Source of the DNA: Sinonovacula constricta
Taxonomy: Eukaryota > Mollusca > Bivalvia > Cardiida > Solecurtidae
Assembly (NCBI GenBank): GCA_007844125.1
Contig: CM017572.1
Location: 44,498,632-44,562,631 of the forward strand
DNA: 64,000 nt
Reading direction: 5' to 3'
How positions within the stretch are numbered: the first letter of the stretch is position 1; every line of letters begins with the position of its first letter. Positions 51,641 to 63,006 of the stretch are shown piece after piece. The notes beneath the pieces are model-generated. The model was not told the origin of the DNA. It saw only the letters and a list, made by a program, of their open reading frames with translations, and ran no database searches. A program made the position numbers and the translations under genes.

Positions 51641-53929
51641 TGTTTATGCAAAATGAAGTTGTTCGCGACACGCAGTACATATTGCTTGTGTTTTTCTACA
51701 GTGAACGGCAAGTTATTTTCGTCACACCTACTACAAACATAACATACTCTTTCACATTTGTTACTAATTTTATTTATATTATTTTGACAAAACCCAATGT
51801 TGTACAATAAGAATTTGTCGCACTGTTCTATACCACGGGCTGTCGAAAACGTGTTGTGTTTCTGCGTTAACGGCATTTAAACGGGAACTTGTTTTATATT
51901 GTTTGATATCATTTCGTCTTAACTCAGAAAGGCGTTGATATTTTCAAGCATTTTATAACATAACATATCAGCAGTTTAAAACCGTGAAAATTCTCAATCT
52001 GTACCTTTAAATCTAATTATGTTATCTAAAGCTTACATTGAAATTGTTGCCTACATGTTTACCTTTATTTCATAATTGTTGTTATTTATTTTAGCGTCAT
52101 AAATCGTAAACATTCAGCTTATTTTCTAGCACTTGAAGGGAGAGAGAAATAGTCGTGGTTATTCAGTCCCTAAAAACGATTCACTCCAGGTTTTATCTAT
52201 CTAATTTCAAGCATGATATGTTGAATGTAAAAGCTGATTATACTTGCACAATGTGGGTGTCTACATCGTGGTAGTCTAACAGCAGGCTAAATTATAAAAT
52301 CTTTATCGTCAATGATGAGTCTTTCTTACTTCTTAGTTCTGATATGACAGATAACAACAATGATTTCCCGCATTATTTCTACTACATGAAGCAAGAAATA
52401 CATCATGGTAAATTGGTTTTAGGTGAAAGACTCATCTTAACGCTATATGAACAAAAATGGACTCCCTTTTTATCATAACTAAATAACAGGTAACAGGGAA
52501 TGAACAAAGAAATAAATTAGATATGCCAATCAGATTAAATTATCTTTATCAATAACCAGGATTTAACAAAATATGAGATATTTGGGATATAATTAAGTAT
52601 AAACGTATTACCCAAAACAAATTATTCAATAAAGACAAATCTATTACAATAATACAGCAGTAAAACTCAAGAATAATCACGTAAGCACAATGCTAAGAGC
52701 TTTCCCCATAGTACTCTGACACAAGACCAAGAAATATTATTCAAATGAACGATCTAAACGCAGTATCTCTCTCTGGAATTACTTATTCACTAAAAGAAAT
52801 CCTATCGCAAAAATAGGCCACTCAGAATGGATTTAACTCTAACTTTCTTCTAAATCAAGAGTTTTAAATAATAGCAAAACAAAAAAATCTACCTAAGAAA
52901 TATATCCCTTAAGCCTTAAGGTTTTTATAGTGTGGAGTCCCCGTAACGCAGTTTATATAGTGAGAACGCGGGGAAGGGATCCAAAGGGAACCCCGTCACA
53001 ATTGTGCATGCCCAAACTAACTGTGCCTGAAACAAACATCAATAACTTCTTAATACGGTAACTGAATACATCCCTAGCAATTTCTGTTATTAGATTATAA
53101 AGAATATTACAATTATAAAAAAAAAATTCTCACAAATAATGCTTCTTATATCATACAAATAAATTTGAGGGCTTTGAATATTCCCGCTAGTTTAACTTTT
53201 ACTATAACCCCTTAAGAGCCTCTCGCGTTAAGCAACAACAACACGCGGAGGTGAGTGACGTCATAAGGTGGTAGTGCCAAAATAGCTGATAGATAAACTT
53301 CCGGGAAGTGCTTTTACACAACAACACAATAATGAAGACGATTACAAAATAGTAACAGGAATATTCGCAAACAAAACTATTACTTGGTAAGAAAATGTAT
53401 TGATTTAAACCTGTAATTGCAGAATATGCATTGAAATGGGGATAACTTATCCAAGTATATAGCAGGTTTAAAGTAAACACACCGGGTGGGGTACGGCTCG
53501 TAACAATGCCAGCATGACCATAGTTGTTCATAAGTGCATATATCGTGCAAATTGAGAAGGCAGGAGAGTGTCAGCTAAACTTTTTCATTGACGTTTGATG
53601 CTTAAGAAACAACGTGGCTAAATATTTTTCGACCGGCACAAATTTGCTAAAACACAGTCAGTTTTCGACTGTATTGACTGTTTGCGTATTAGGTTTCGTT
53701 AATTGCGGTTAAATCCAAGCAATAATTCTAAAGTGAATCGAGCAATAAGAACTAAATGTCTGAAGTACAAACTATGGTATTAAGGCATTACTGATTAACA
53801 AAACCAATAAAATAAATATTATAACAAATAAATATTTATTATTATACCAAAATCAATATTGCTTCCCATTTTTCATTTAGCCAAAATAAGTTACAGAGAA
53901 TGGCCTGTTGGCAATACCCGCCCAGTCAT
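51641..53929. other. Intergenic, no gene recognised
   Basis: AT-rich with short ORFs only. A GC-rich patch at about 52930-53000 contains CCCCG and CGGGG arms about 35 nt apart that could pair, and a gtgacgtcat (CRE-like) word occurs at about 53254. Confidence 0.4.
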
Positions 53930-54110
53930 GTTTCATTTATACAAAGGCATAAAACTACACTTTATGAGCCAGACAAAATGTCCGCAATAAATATTCATCA
54001 CATGTAATGGTGTGAAATTGCAATGCTGACATGGCGTGTGTTGTCCCAAAGCAGTCAGAGTCAGCAAAAACAGTTGAAAGCATTGGCAGAATATATATCG
54101 GGTTGCACAA
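53930..54110 (+). repeat. Recurring unit-end block
   Basis: Same block as 30580-30700 and 57950-58110: tttatacaaaggcataaaac, gagccagacaaaatg, catgtaatggtgtgaaat, gtgtgttgtcc, and a run of cagtcagag to gcattgg. Confidence 0.6.
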
Positions 54111-54165
54111 TGGTCAATTACAGTTAGTGATAGTTGTGAATGGTAATATAAAAATGATAATGATA

Positions 54166-54258
54166 AAAATACTGAGAACAATGATAATAATAATAACGAA
54201 GACGACAACAACAACAACAACAACAATAACAATACTATTACTACTACTACTACTATTT

Positions 54259-54337
<79 letters not shown>

Positions 54338-54362
54338 TACTACTAATAAAATAATAAAAAAA
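54166..54362. repeat. Compound trinucleotide microsatellite (AAT/ACA/ACT)n
   Basis: Runs of (ata/aat), then (aca/aac), then a long (act)n from about 54234 to 54345 with two ttct interruptions, then (aat). It explains the poly-Val and poly-Leu open frames on both strands, which are not genes. It sits at an apparent boundary between two old tandem units. Confidence 0.95.
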
Positions 54363-54959
54363 ATAACAAATCGAATTTCACATGTCATTTAATTTAAATA
54401 GGCATATTTTGGGCTATTTTCATTTTCGGATAATACTGCATACGGTGTTATTATGCTTGCATTTTAATATGCCAAAATAGGTCCACAAAAACATAGACCA
54501 CAACTGAATGCTTCTTATTATGATTTACCTTCGAAATACCAATCTGCTCAGAAACAGCAACTGGTAATTTAATTTTATATTTACAGAATGAGGGTTGTGT
54601 TAAAAAGTATTGTCAATTTGCATAATTAAATATTGGTAGTATTATGGCCTAATATATATTCAAGTGGCAGTTATGTAACCTTTGCACAAAGGACATGGTT
54701 ATTATTAACTACGATATTGTTGTGCGTATAAATGAATCCGTCTTCATTACAAAGAAGAGCGTGGATACCTTTTAAGAATAAATGACTTTCAAACACGTTA
54801 ATGTTCCCAAATGAGTGCACTTCATTTTGTGCCACGCTAGTCGAAGTGTTTTGCAACTTTTACATTAAATAAGCACGTTTATACCATAGTCTGGTTCCAA
54901 ATTTTAATATACATTGCAATATTCATCAGTCTTTGTTATATTTTCGTAGTATATGCATA

Positions 54960-55330
54960 CACAATTTATCAGGGTCCTACTGAGGTGTGGCATCTAGTTT
55001 TCATTTAACTTGCCTGAAATGTCTTTTAGATAGCATGAAATGTTCTTCGACTTAACATGTTGAAAACTACTGTATCTATTTTTCATTATGAAATAAGATG
55101 TAACAATATGTGTGTCCCGTTTACATAGTTTGGGAATGTTAAGTGAGGTAACAAAGTCTGGTCCTCTCATGATTTAATGCTCTAATGTTATAGTTTCGTC
55201 ATGCTTTTTGTAAAATAAAAGTGTTTTAAGTTGTTTTGTGTGTTCAGTTTTTTTCCAGTTTTAACTTGGCATCTTTCGACTACGACATTTTTCCTCACTT
55301 TAAAACATGCAAAAGGGCCACCGATTTGAG
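54960..55330 (+). repeat. Old duplicated block, similar to 48600-49180
   Basis: tagcatgaaatgttcttcg with aacatgttgaaaac matches tagcatgaacttttgctcag with aatgtgttgaaagc near 48665. Further on, ctttaaaacatgcaaaaggg with ccaccgattt matches 27130 (ctttaaatgtgcaagaccac) and 49160. This makes it a third copy of the early part of the old unit. Confidence 0.5.
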
Positions 55331-55684
55331 AAGGTATGGATCATTTATCGTTGCATGTCAAACGACGACGTCAGTGACGTTATAAGATGACAAGAAATCA
55401 CACCATGTTTTGCGCCGATATCACTACATGTATGTTAATTGTGTTTCCCTTGTTGAGGTGATTCCATAGTTATATTATATGTATCTGTTGAGAGGATATT
55501 GGTCTATCCAACTTCCTATGTTTCATGTTATTTTAATAAATTTATCAAAATTTATACTTTTTGGACACACCTCGTTCTTTAAATATAACAACGTAAAATA
55601 AGAGAAAATAGTAGAAGCATTTGTTTAAGACATTTATATTATTTATATTAATACATTGGTGATTAACTTCTTTGTAGTATTAAG
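55331..55684. other. Intergenic, no gene recognised
   Basis: AT-rich; contains acgacgtcagtgacgtta (two CRE-like half sites) at about 55366. Nothing else recognised. Confidence 0.4.
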
Positions 55685-55860
55685 TGGGTGTCCGTGGTTA
55701 AGACGTTGGCCTCCGGATCCTAGGATCCTGGGTTCGAACCCGGAAACTGACCACTTGAAGTAAGTCATTGAGGAATACCAGAACTACACATTGTTTCAGG
55801 TAGTCAGTACCAAACTACTGCTTCTACCCCTGAAGTGGGCAGTCGAGAGAGATATGTATC
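55685..55860 (+). mobile_element. tRNA-derived SINE
   Basis: The head has A box GTGGTTAAGACGTTGG (55693-55710) and a perfect B box GGGTTCGAACCC (about 55729-55741), separated by the palindrome GGATCCTAGGATCC. The expected acceptor-stem pairing is absent, so this is not a functional tRNA. The body runs about 100 nt (ccacttgaagtaagtcatt, actgcttctacccctgaag). The 3' end is not sharply defined. Confidence 0.65.
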
Positions 55861-57044
55861 AATAATTCTATTCATTACTTGGCATACATCCATACGGTTG
55901 CGAAATACGTATCAACACTTGATACATCAATTAATCAAAGAAAGTAAAAGGATTTTATATGCAGTCACCAAGACATTGGTTCTTCGGTTCGTTTCATTAA
56001 ATGCAGGTTTAGCTAGTGTTGATGGGTTAAGACACCTCTTTTCTTTATTGCTGAAGATTATAGTTAACACATTTGTTAAGACCGAACAATCGCTCGTTCT
56101 GTGTACAAGTTATGCCTCTGAACTTTTTTTCTGTCCCTGCTCAACTCTTATCCCATATAGCACCTTAGATGTTTTCTATTGTCTCTTCCTTATGACATGG
56201 TGGCTGGGACCACAGAAGTAATGCAAACTGTCGTGAATTGCCACTGGAATGCAGAGTAACTCTTAATAATAGGGATGCTGGCATAAAAACATTTTGTGTG
56301 TAGCGGAATTCCTAGAAGGTATGTAGGTACCTCTAGGAATGGGTGCATACTGATTGTAATAAATCATATTGACGTTAGGATAATTTATATGACTATATGC
56401 TATTTAATTGTGGGTTAACCTTAACAATGTTGGCGTGTACATTATAAAACACGTACATTTAACTGAACAAAAGTTCAATATGTTTTAATTAGTTCCATTT
56501 AAAATGACGAGTGACATAACACCACAAACATTTAAGATATTTGATTCAATATTACATGAGACACTTGGGTCACCTTTTTTGCGCTTTCTAAGTATGTAGT
56601 GACACGTATTTCGAAATCAAGTGTATACAATGACCCACGGTTTAAATACTTGTTTCTTGTTTAGGAAGCATAAAGTCGATACCTGGGCGAGAGAGCTCTT
56701 TTCTAGATTTATTTTAAGGATAAAACTAAACTATTTACAATTATAATAAAGATTATCTAGCTTGTTCTCATGTCGAAATCACACACTGTTTCAATCGAGC
56801 TTCTAAGCCCAAGATGGAAACTGCAGTATGTGATGGTCGCATAACTCTTGCGAAATAGATGAAAGCTGCTCGACAGATTAGAAATACTTATCATCAAATG
56901 TTTCTTCAAAAATTAAAGAAGATATAAATTTAAGTAATAATAATACTTAATACATAAACACATGAACTTGGTACTGACATAGAAAAACGTCTAGTAAAAA
57001 TGACATTATGTTATGCGTGTTTTATCGTGAAGATCAGATTACTG
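55861..57044. other. Intergenic, no gene recognised
   Basis: Includes an open frame of 128 codons (55835-56221) of no recognised family whose start lies in the SINE body; composition gives no coding support. A short repeat, tcctagaaggtatgtaggta / cctctaggaatggg, is seen near 56310. Confidence 0.4.
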
Positions 57045-57200
57045 GAAGGAAATGAGAGAAACAACTTCTACCCCTGAGTAATACAGGTATATAATCCTGC
57101 TGTGAGCAATCCTAGTGTCTAGGGAACGAATTGTGGTAAATTCTTGTAAGTGATAAGCAAAACCTTTATTGTGCTAAACAGTTGTTAGTTTGTACCAAAG
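57045..57200 (+). repeat. Old duplicated block, partner of 29580-29735
   Basis: See the shared words gagcaatcctagtgtctag and gctaaacagttgttagtt. It keeps the same order relative to neighbouring paired blocks (30.6/58.0 kb and 32.1/59.6 kb). Confidence 0.6.
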
Positions 57201-57949
57201 CTTCTGGAGATAACGATGTTTATGATTTGGTGAAATGTTTGTTTAGATGATTTAGTGACATAACAGGCACCCATCCTTTATATGTTTTCTAAGGATTCGA
57301 GTACAATGTTTCGCATGCCGTTTTGTTTAATTTTTTTCCCAGCTGTATGAATTGTACTTGTTCGCCAACATCTTACATCATTCTCTGTCCATAATCACTC
57401 GTCTTATTATGTGCTAATGTATTCTAAATTTCCTCAATTCAAATTCGTTTATACCTCAACCTAATACCGTTAATATTCTGGACCGTGAGGAAATTGTTTG
57501 TGTTTACTTACAGTGATCAACATGTTACTCAAACTTGCTTACAGATCTGATCACTACCTATTTTTAAATCTATTTTTAAATAAATGATGGGTGATGAGAT
57601 CAGATATTACACAGGAAATACTAGTTTTACATTAATAATACTTCTGTATCGATGTTATTGATGGTATTATCAATTATCCAAAAATGGATATAGCAAAGGA
57701 GATGTATTTAATTTTATCCACACGTCAAAATCAGTTGCGATGCCGATAAGGCAACACTAGGAAATGAAATTTAATTGTCCACGTCAACAATTATAATTCA
57801 TGACGTAAAAGTCATTGAATTGCTTTTAAAATTAAAATAAAAAAAATGTAATGAATTGTAGATTAATTGCTTAACCCTTTCAATTATATTATCATTTATG
57901 ACACATTTGGTATGTTTTGCATTTTGTCATGCATTTGTTTGTTACTTGT

Positions 57950-58110
57950 ACTAGTCATGTTTGATCAATATGAATGCATATGAGGCAGAAATTATTGTAA
58001 GCAATGAATATTTATAACATGTAATGGTGTGAAATGTTTGGGATATTTGACATGTGTTGTCAAAGGGCAAAAAACCCAGTCAAGAATGTTTAGCCATTGG
58101 CTAATTATCT
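57950..58110 (+). repeat. Recurring unit-end block
   Basis: agcaatgaatatttataac, catgtaatggtgtgaaatg and gacatgtgttgtcaaagg match 53985-54060; the last part, cagtcaagaatgtttagcc, matches cagtcagag...gcattgg there. Confidence 0.6.
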
Positions 58111-58286
58111 GTTTGATCAGGAAGAGGAAATAAATAAATTATTTTCGCCAAAACATCCCATCCCAGTCCATACGCACTTAACGGCACGCATATGGTAGGC
58201 TTAGCAAGTAACATAAAGCTTAGTTTGTAGTGACAGTGACATAAACATGCAGCACATGTCGTTTTGTCACAACAATATCTAATTGT

Positions 58287-58600
58287 AGGAAATAGGAAAA
58301 GGTCCTACGAGACTTTCCACAAATATAAAAATTAGATCTACCGCTAGACAAATGCATATAAAAGTTTATGTACAAGGGCCAAAGCACTCAGACGAGTCAT
58401 CATTACACACAAAGAGAAAACGGGCACCGCCTTGGACCGGTCAGTCGACAATTGGACCGATTTGGGTGCATAAACCTGTTTTGATGAGCGGTCCTTTTCA
58501 CACATTCTGAAGTGTTCTCTCAAAGACAATTATGGTTAATTCACTCCAATTAAATTGAGAAAACTAACATTAAACACGTGCATCGATAGTTAAAAGACTG
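58287..58600 (+). repeat. Dispersed core repeat, subfamily II, diverged copy
   Basis: It begins aaataggaaaaggtcctac, has a modified core at about 58422-58515 (ACCGCCTTGGACCGGTCAGTC and the later GGTGCATAAACCTG), and fades out after acacgtgcatcgatagtta. More diverged than the copies at 10.7 and 62.6 kb. Confidence 0.65.
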
Positions 58601-59639
58601 ATCAAAGTATACTTTTTTTACAAATAATATTACGTTATTTTGAAAAAAACCTTAATCAAAATATGTACACTATGTAAAGTTTTTATAGAGAAGATTTTGA
58701 GAAACCAAACTGTCCAAGCGATGTACACAAAGAACTAGTCAATGATGTCATACGATAAAAATGCAGTTGCGTTAAATATCAAAACTTAAAAGTACAATTT
58801 TCGAACACAAGGGAAATAATCTAATTTAATGAAATGATCCAAACCGACGAAATTGTAGTAAAGTGAAGCAATTATATTAATAATTCAAAGTTTTAATATG
58901 AAAGGCCGCAGAGTGTTTCGTAAATGGTATGTTACATGACAAAGGCAAACACAATTCCAAAGCTATAACAACTGTGCGATCTCACTTAAAGAGCACGCGG
59001 CATGCTCAAATAGCCTCACATATGATACGATTGAGAAGATAAAAACAGATTTCTAAACTAGGACTGTTCAAATTACGACTTTAAGTCACCGTTTTCATGT
59101 AGTCTCAACTACCTGTTCGGTCATTGTGCAGTTTAAAAGCCATTCAAATTCCTAATTGCAAAAGGAAAAAGTAATGCAGAACAAGTAAAAGTTCCCGGTT
59201 GTAAATATTAGCAAAAAATAGGTGATAAGCTATGTAAAGAGGTAAAAAAGTAATAAAAACCCTTTATTTTGTTAATCTTTCATATAAGAATAATATATAT
59301 ATATATATCATTCAACAAAATGGTGGTTGGTTTATGCCTTGCTGTATAAGTGTTTTCATACTGCCATTATATAGGTTCTTTGAAGCAATGAAATCATCAC
59401 GGTGGAAGAATTTTGGAAACGATTTCCTTAATTCAGGGAAATCTAAAGACTTGTTTTAACAATATTTTAGAACTAAACTTGTTGCTTGCACTGAAATCTT
59501 CGGCCTAAGTACGAACTTGTTAAAGCTATGTAAGTTGGATATGTAAGCACCGCAAGCTCGAGGTTACTCACCATCATGGTATGTATAATTTTCAACATTA
59601 TAAATTATATCGGATCTAAGTTGATAACCATGGAGAGTG
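58601..59639. other. Intergenic, no gene recognised
   Basis: AT-rich with a short (TA)n run at about 59293-59308. The last part (59500-59640) is weakly similar to the start of copies A and B (tgtaagttgg word). Confidence 0.4.
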
Positions 59640-60170
59640 TATTGTTGTTTTGTATCTCGTTAAACGCTACCTAAAAAGACTATACACCAATCGTTTATCT
59701 GTCAGTTAAAGTGTTAAATTATTGATTAACAAAACGTCATGTTATCATGACGTATATGATGAAAAGGGAAGGCAGTAACTTTACTTAAATTTGGATCTGG
59801 CATTCCAATTTACCGAAGTGTTATCACTTCATACTATGGCACTGAGAGCTTGATAATCAGAATTACAATTATATTTGGACTGACCGTGTCTTGTGCATCG
59901 TATAAACACATGGCTTTGAACACTGCGTTTATTTGTTTTATGTGGCTTCCTAACAAAATGTAAAATAGTCGTCTCACCTATTTCTTATTATATGTTGTAA
60001 GTATTATGTTTCTTTTCATCTCTTGATTGTAAAATGGAAATTGCATTTGTCAGAAGTACAAATAATTTACTGCAGTGTCTTAACATTAGAGTGCACAAGA
60101 TTCATGTCTGGTAATTCTTATGTTAGTGAATATGTTAGACCTGGTTTGGCAACATTCCTATAAGGTATTT
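59640..60170 (+). repeat. Old duplicated block, partner of 32130-32930
   Basis: An outgroup copy of the A/B block. It retains the segment around 60000-60080 (ttttcatctcttgattgtaa, gcatttgtcagaagt) that copy A keeps and copy B lacks, which shows that B suffered a deletion. Confidence 0.6.
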
Positions 60171-60260
60171 AGCAATGTATGTATGTAATTCGTTAGGTCC
60201 ATTCAGTGACCTGTTATGACGATTGTACAATTAATTTTGTCCGTTTTACAGTTCATTAAA

Positions 60261-60350
60261 GGGCGCCCGTGGCCTAGTGGTAGAGTCGCCGACTTGTCAC
60301 ATCTGATTGATTAGCTTCTCACCCCGTGGGATCGAGCCTCGTTTGAGGAC
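60261..60350 (+). mobile_element. tRNA-derived SINE head
   Basis: gggcgcccgtggcctagtgg followed by tagagtcgccgac gives a strong A box (TGGCCTAGTGGTAGAG). A B-box-like GTGGGATCGAGCC is at 60326-60338. The intervening region is too irregular to fold as a tRNA. It is inserted close to the end of the old duplicated block. Confidence 0.6.
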
Positions 60351-62046
60351 CTTTTAGTTTTATAAAATTTTCAATATATGCTGTCAAAAGCTGTATATGT
60401 TATGTGCGTACAAACGTTTGTTATGTGTCAACACTTTTTTTGATAAGTTAATGGTTAAAACCTGGGAGGTAACTCTTACTGACACAATAGCGGTGGCAAA
60501 ACGAATCAAAGCGCTGAAAAGCGCTCATGTAACAGTGGAAGTTTTACACTGTAAGCGATTAAAGTTATGGAAATATTTTTTTCTTCTATTAAACCTTTAG
60601 ATAAAGCTTCGGCTTTAAAATAGTTTTAAAAGTTATACATTGGATTATACATTAAGATAAAAAGTTACAACAGAGTCACTAAAACCCGACAATACAATTA
60701 TTTTAAAAACGTACAAAACGTTGATGCCATAATTGCATTTTATCTTAAGTTAAGTGTAACACAAATGCCCATAAATGACAACTGAGCTTAAAACTCACTT
60801 TCCCTCATTTAGTGCGCCACCATTACACTCCTCCTGTGATCTAAGTATAAAAATCTCGAATGCGTCATTCTTTTCTTAACTCATGCAGTAACTTCAGGCT
60901 GAAATACTGTGATGATAATAACAGTTCGCTCCCAGAGATTTCTGCGCGGCATTGTTCATTCATAAATCTGCAATCTATGCATACCTGCATTACATGATAT
61001 AATCACTTTAACTCCTTTGTTAAACAAATAAAAATATTAATGTTGACATCAGAAGCATGCTTGGACAAAATTGACGCATGCATTAAATCTCCCTCGACAT
61101 ACATATTTGTATCTGTTCACGCACCTACTTCTTTCTAAGCATTATTACTGACAGTGAAAGTTATGCAGGGTCAATAGTTTGTGCGTCCAAAATTAGTTTT
61201 CTCATAACTAAGGACGGGTCGCAAGCGGAAAATATAATTATTGATAGGGTCAGAGTTTTTTTTAAAGAAAATCATAAAATAATTTTGTTTTAAAGTCTTA
61301 ATATGAATGTAGTTGGTTTTAAATGGGTAGCAAGGCTCATGAATTGTGCAAAATAAACGTTTAGATTCTTAATCTGCAATGACATTGGTAGAGGGTTCAC
61401 AACTGGTGTAAATATAAACGTAAATATATATTCTAACACTATCAATCTTTACGTCTATAAACAAAGAACATTCTGCCGTGATAAAATAAACAAAACATCA
61501 CGGCATAAAGCGGGACTATTGTACTGCAATAAAATAGCCGTTCCCTTTACTTTCCCTTCCCATTTATGTATTGTTGACCAAGCTGACATATTGTAATAAC
61601 TAGTTCCTTTCGTTCACATGGCCTTCTCCTGAAACTTTACCCTATTTTGGAAAGTAACGGCATTGTTTTACTTAGAATATAAGTAATAAATTATAATAAA
61701 AATAAATAAAGTATGCAATTTCGTAGGTTGTTGATATTAAAAAATACCAAGAAGTGCGCGGGGTGAATTAGAACAACCAAGGGAAATAACCTTGCGTAAA
61801 TTGTAGGTCGCATTGTACTTCGCCTTTGTGTCCCCTTTAAGTCAAGATTGCTTGTAAAACGTGTTAGAATAGAAATAGATTTTAATCTAATGCCAGTTTA
61901 TCACGGTTCCTCGTTCAGATGCGTAAATTTGTAGTTCGTGATTAAATTTATATGCATCTGTTCTCGAAACAGTGATATATTGGGCGTTAGATCACGCAAT
62001 TTTAAAATCGGTTTCCTAATTATATATGTATATGCAATTTATATAT

Positions 62047-62108
62047 ATGTATACACACATACACACATATACACACACTTATGCGCACACACACGCACAC
62101 ATATATAC
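62047..62108. repeat. (CA)n / (TA)n microsatellite
   Basis: Imperfect acacac and atatat runs with tgcgcacacacacgcacac inside. It explains the Ile/Tyr/Thr-rich open frame here, which is not a gene. Confidence 0.85.
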
Positions 62109-62421
62109 GCCATCTGTGAAATTGGGTCCAAATGAGGTACCTCGACGAAATTGGGGTTTATATATTTTATGAAACTACAATTATTCCTGATTTCAATACT
62201 GTTAATATAATTTCAAAATGTCTGAAAAAATGTCATAGTTACACCAGTTTTCATGATGGCAGTATTAACCCCTTTAAGGCGAAAATAACAACAAAGAGAA
62301 TTTAAACATTGCAATTGTATGTTTACTTTGATATATATCATATCATGAAATATACAATAAATACTTGTTCTTTGACGATGAGAAATAATATGATTTAGTA
62401 TACATTCTTTATTTGAAAATG

Positions 62422-62435
62422 GTTACCATGGCAAC
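62422..62435. promoter_or_regulatory. RFX X-box-like site GTTACCATGGCAAC
   Basis: Fits the RFX consensus GTNRCC(N)0-3RGYAAC exactly: GTTACC and GGCAAC half sites separated by AT. It is near-palindromic. RFX factors bind such sites upstream of ciliary genes in animals (established knowledge). No target gene is visible in the window, so function is inferred only from the motif. Confidence 0.4.
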
Positions 62436-62618
62436 CATGAAAATGTGTATATTATAGTCCCAAAGATGCCTTTTACCATGTAACTAGAGATAACATATTA
62501 ATTTTTAGATTGTGATGTAAATTAGCCAAGATAGTAAATTTAACAGCCATGTAAACAAAATAGGAATAATTAATCAGTTACATAGGAAATACAGAATGAT
62601 GTTCCCTTCATTCTTCTG

Positions 62619-63006
62619 AATAGGTATATAAGAAATGGTCCTATCAACATTTCCACAGATATTTCAATTAAATCTACCTCTAGACAAAGGCAAACAGGGT
62701 AAATGTAAATGTGACCAATAACACAGAGACGAGACATAACACACAAAAAGAAAAACCATCAGTTACCTTCTAGGAAAGGTCAGTCGACAAAACGACCGAC
62801 TGGCGAGCTTAAACCTGGTTTGTGGAGCGCTCTTACCTCGCACTTCCTGAAGATTTTTCTATCAAACAAACAGCGTAAATAAAAATATCCAGTCAAAGTG
62901 AAACAACTAACAGTAAGCACCTGCATCGGGAGTTAAAACAGATACAATGAACTGATAAACATACAAAATATGTACAGTATGTCCAGTAGATAAAAGCCTC
63001 GGCAAC
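62619..63006 (+). repeat. Dispersed core repeat, subfamily II, copy 3
   Basis: Full-length partner of 10682-11096, in the same orientation and with the same end points. The core at about 62758-62855 retains the CGACTG arm and cgcacttcctgaag. Several substitutions (for example tctaggaaaggtc where others have cttggaacggtc). Confidence 0.75.

Larger units (their letters stand above)
60351..62618. other. Intergenic, no gene recognised
   Basis: AT-rich. Contains a (CA)n/(TA)n tract at 62030-62110 and the X-box-like site at 62422. Short ORFs only. Confidence 0.4.

Noticed and set aside
52930..53000. GC-rich patch with CCCCG/CGGGG arms, possible structured RNA
   Set aside because: The arms are short and no other support is visible.
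54031..54354. Open frames of 107 and 151 codons on opposite strands with poly-Leu/poly-Val
   Set aside because: They are translations of the ACT/ACA microsatellite.
55835..56221. 128-codon open frame on the plus strand
   Set aside because: No recognised family or splice context; the start lies in a SINE body and the composition equals the flanks.
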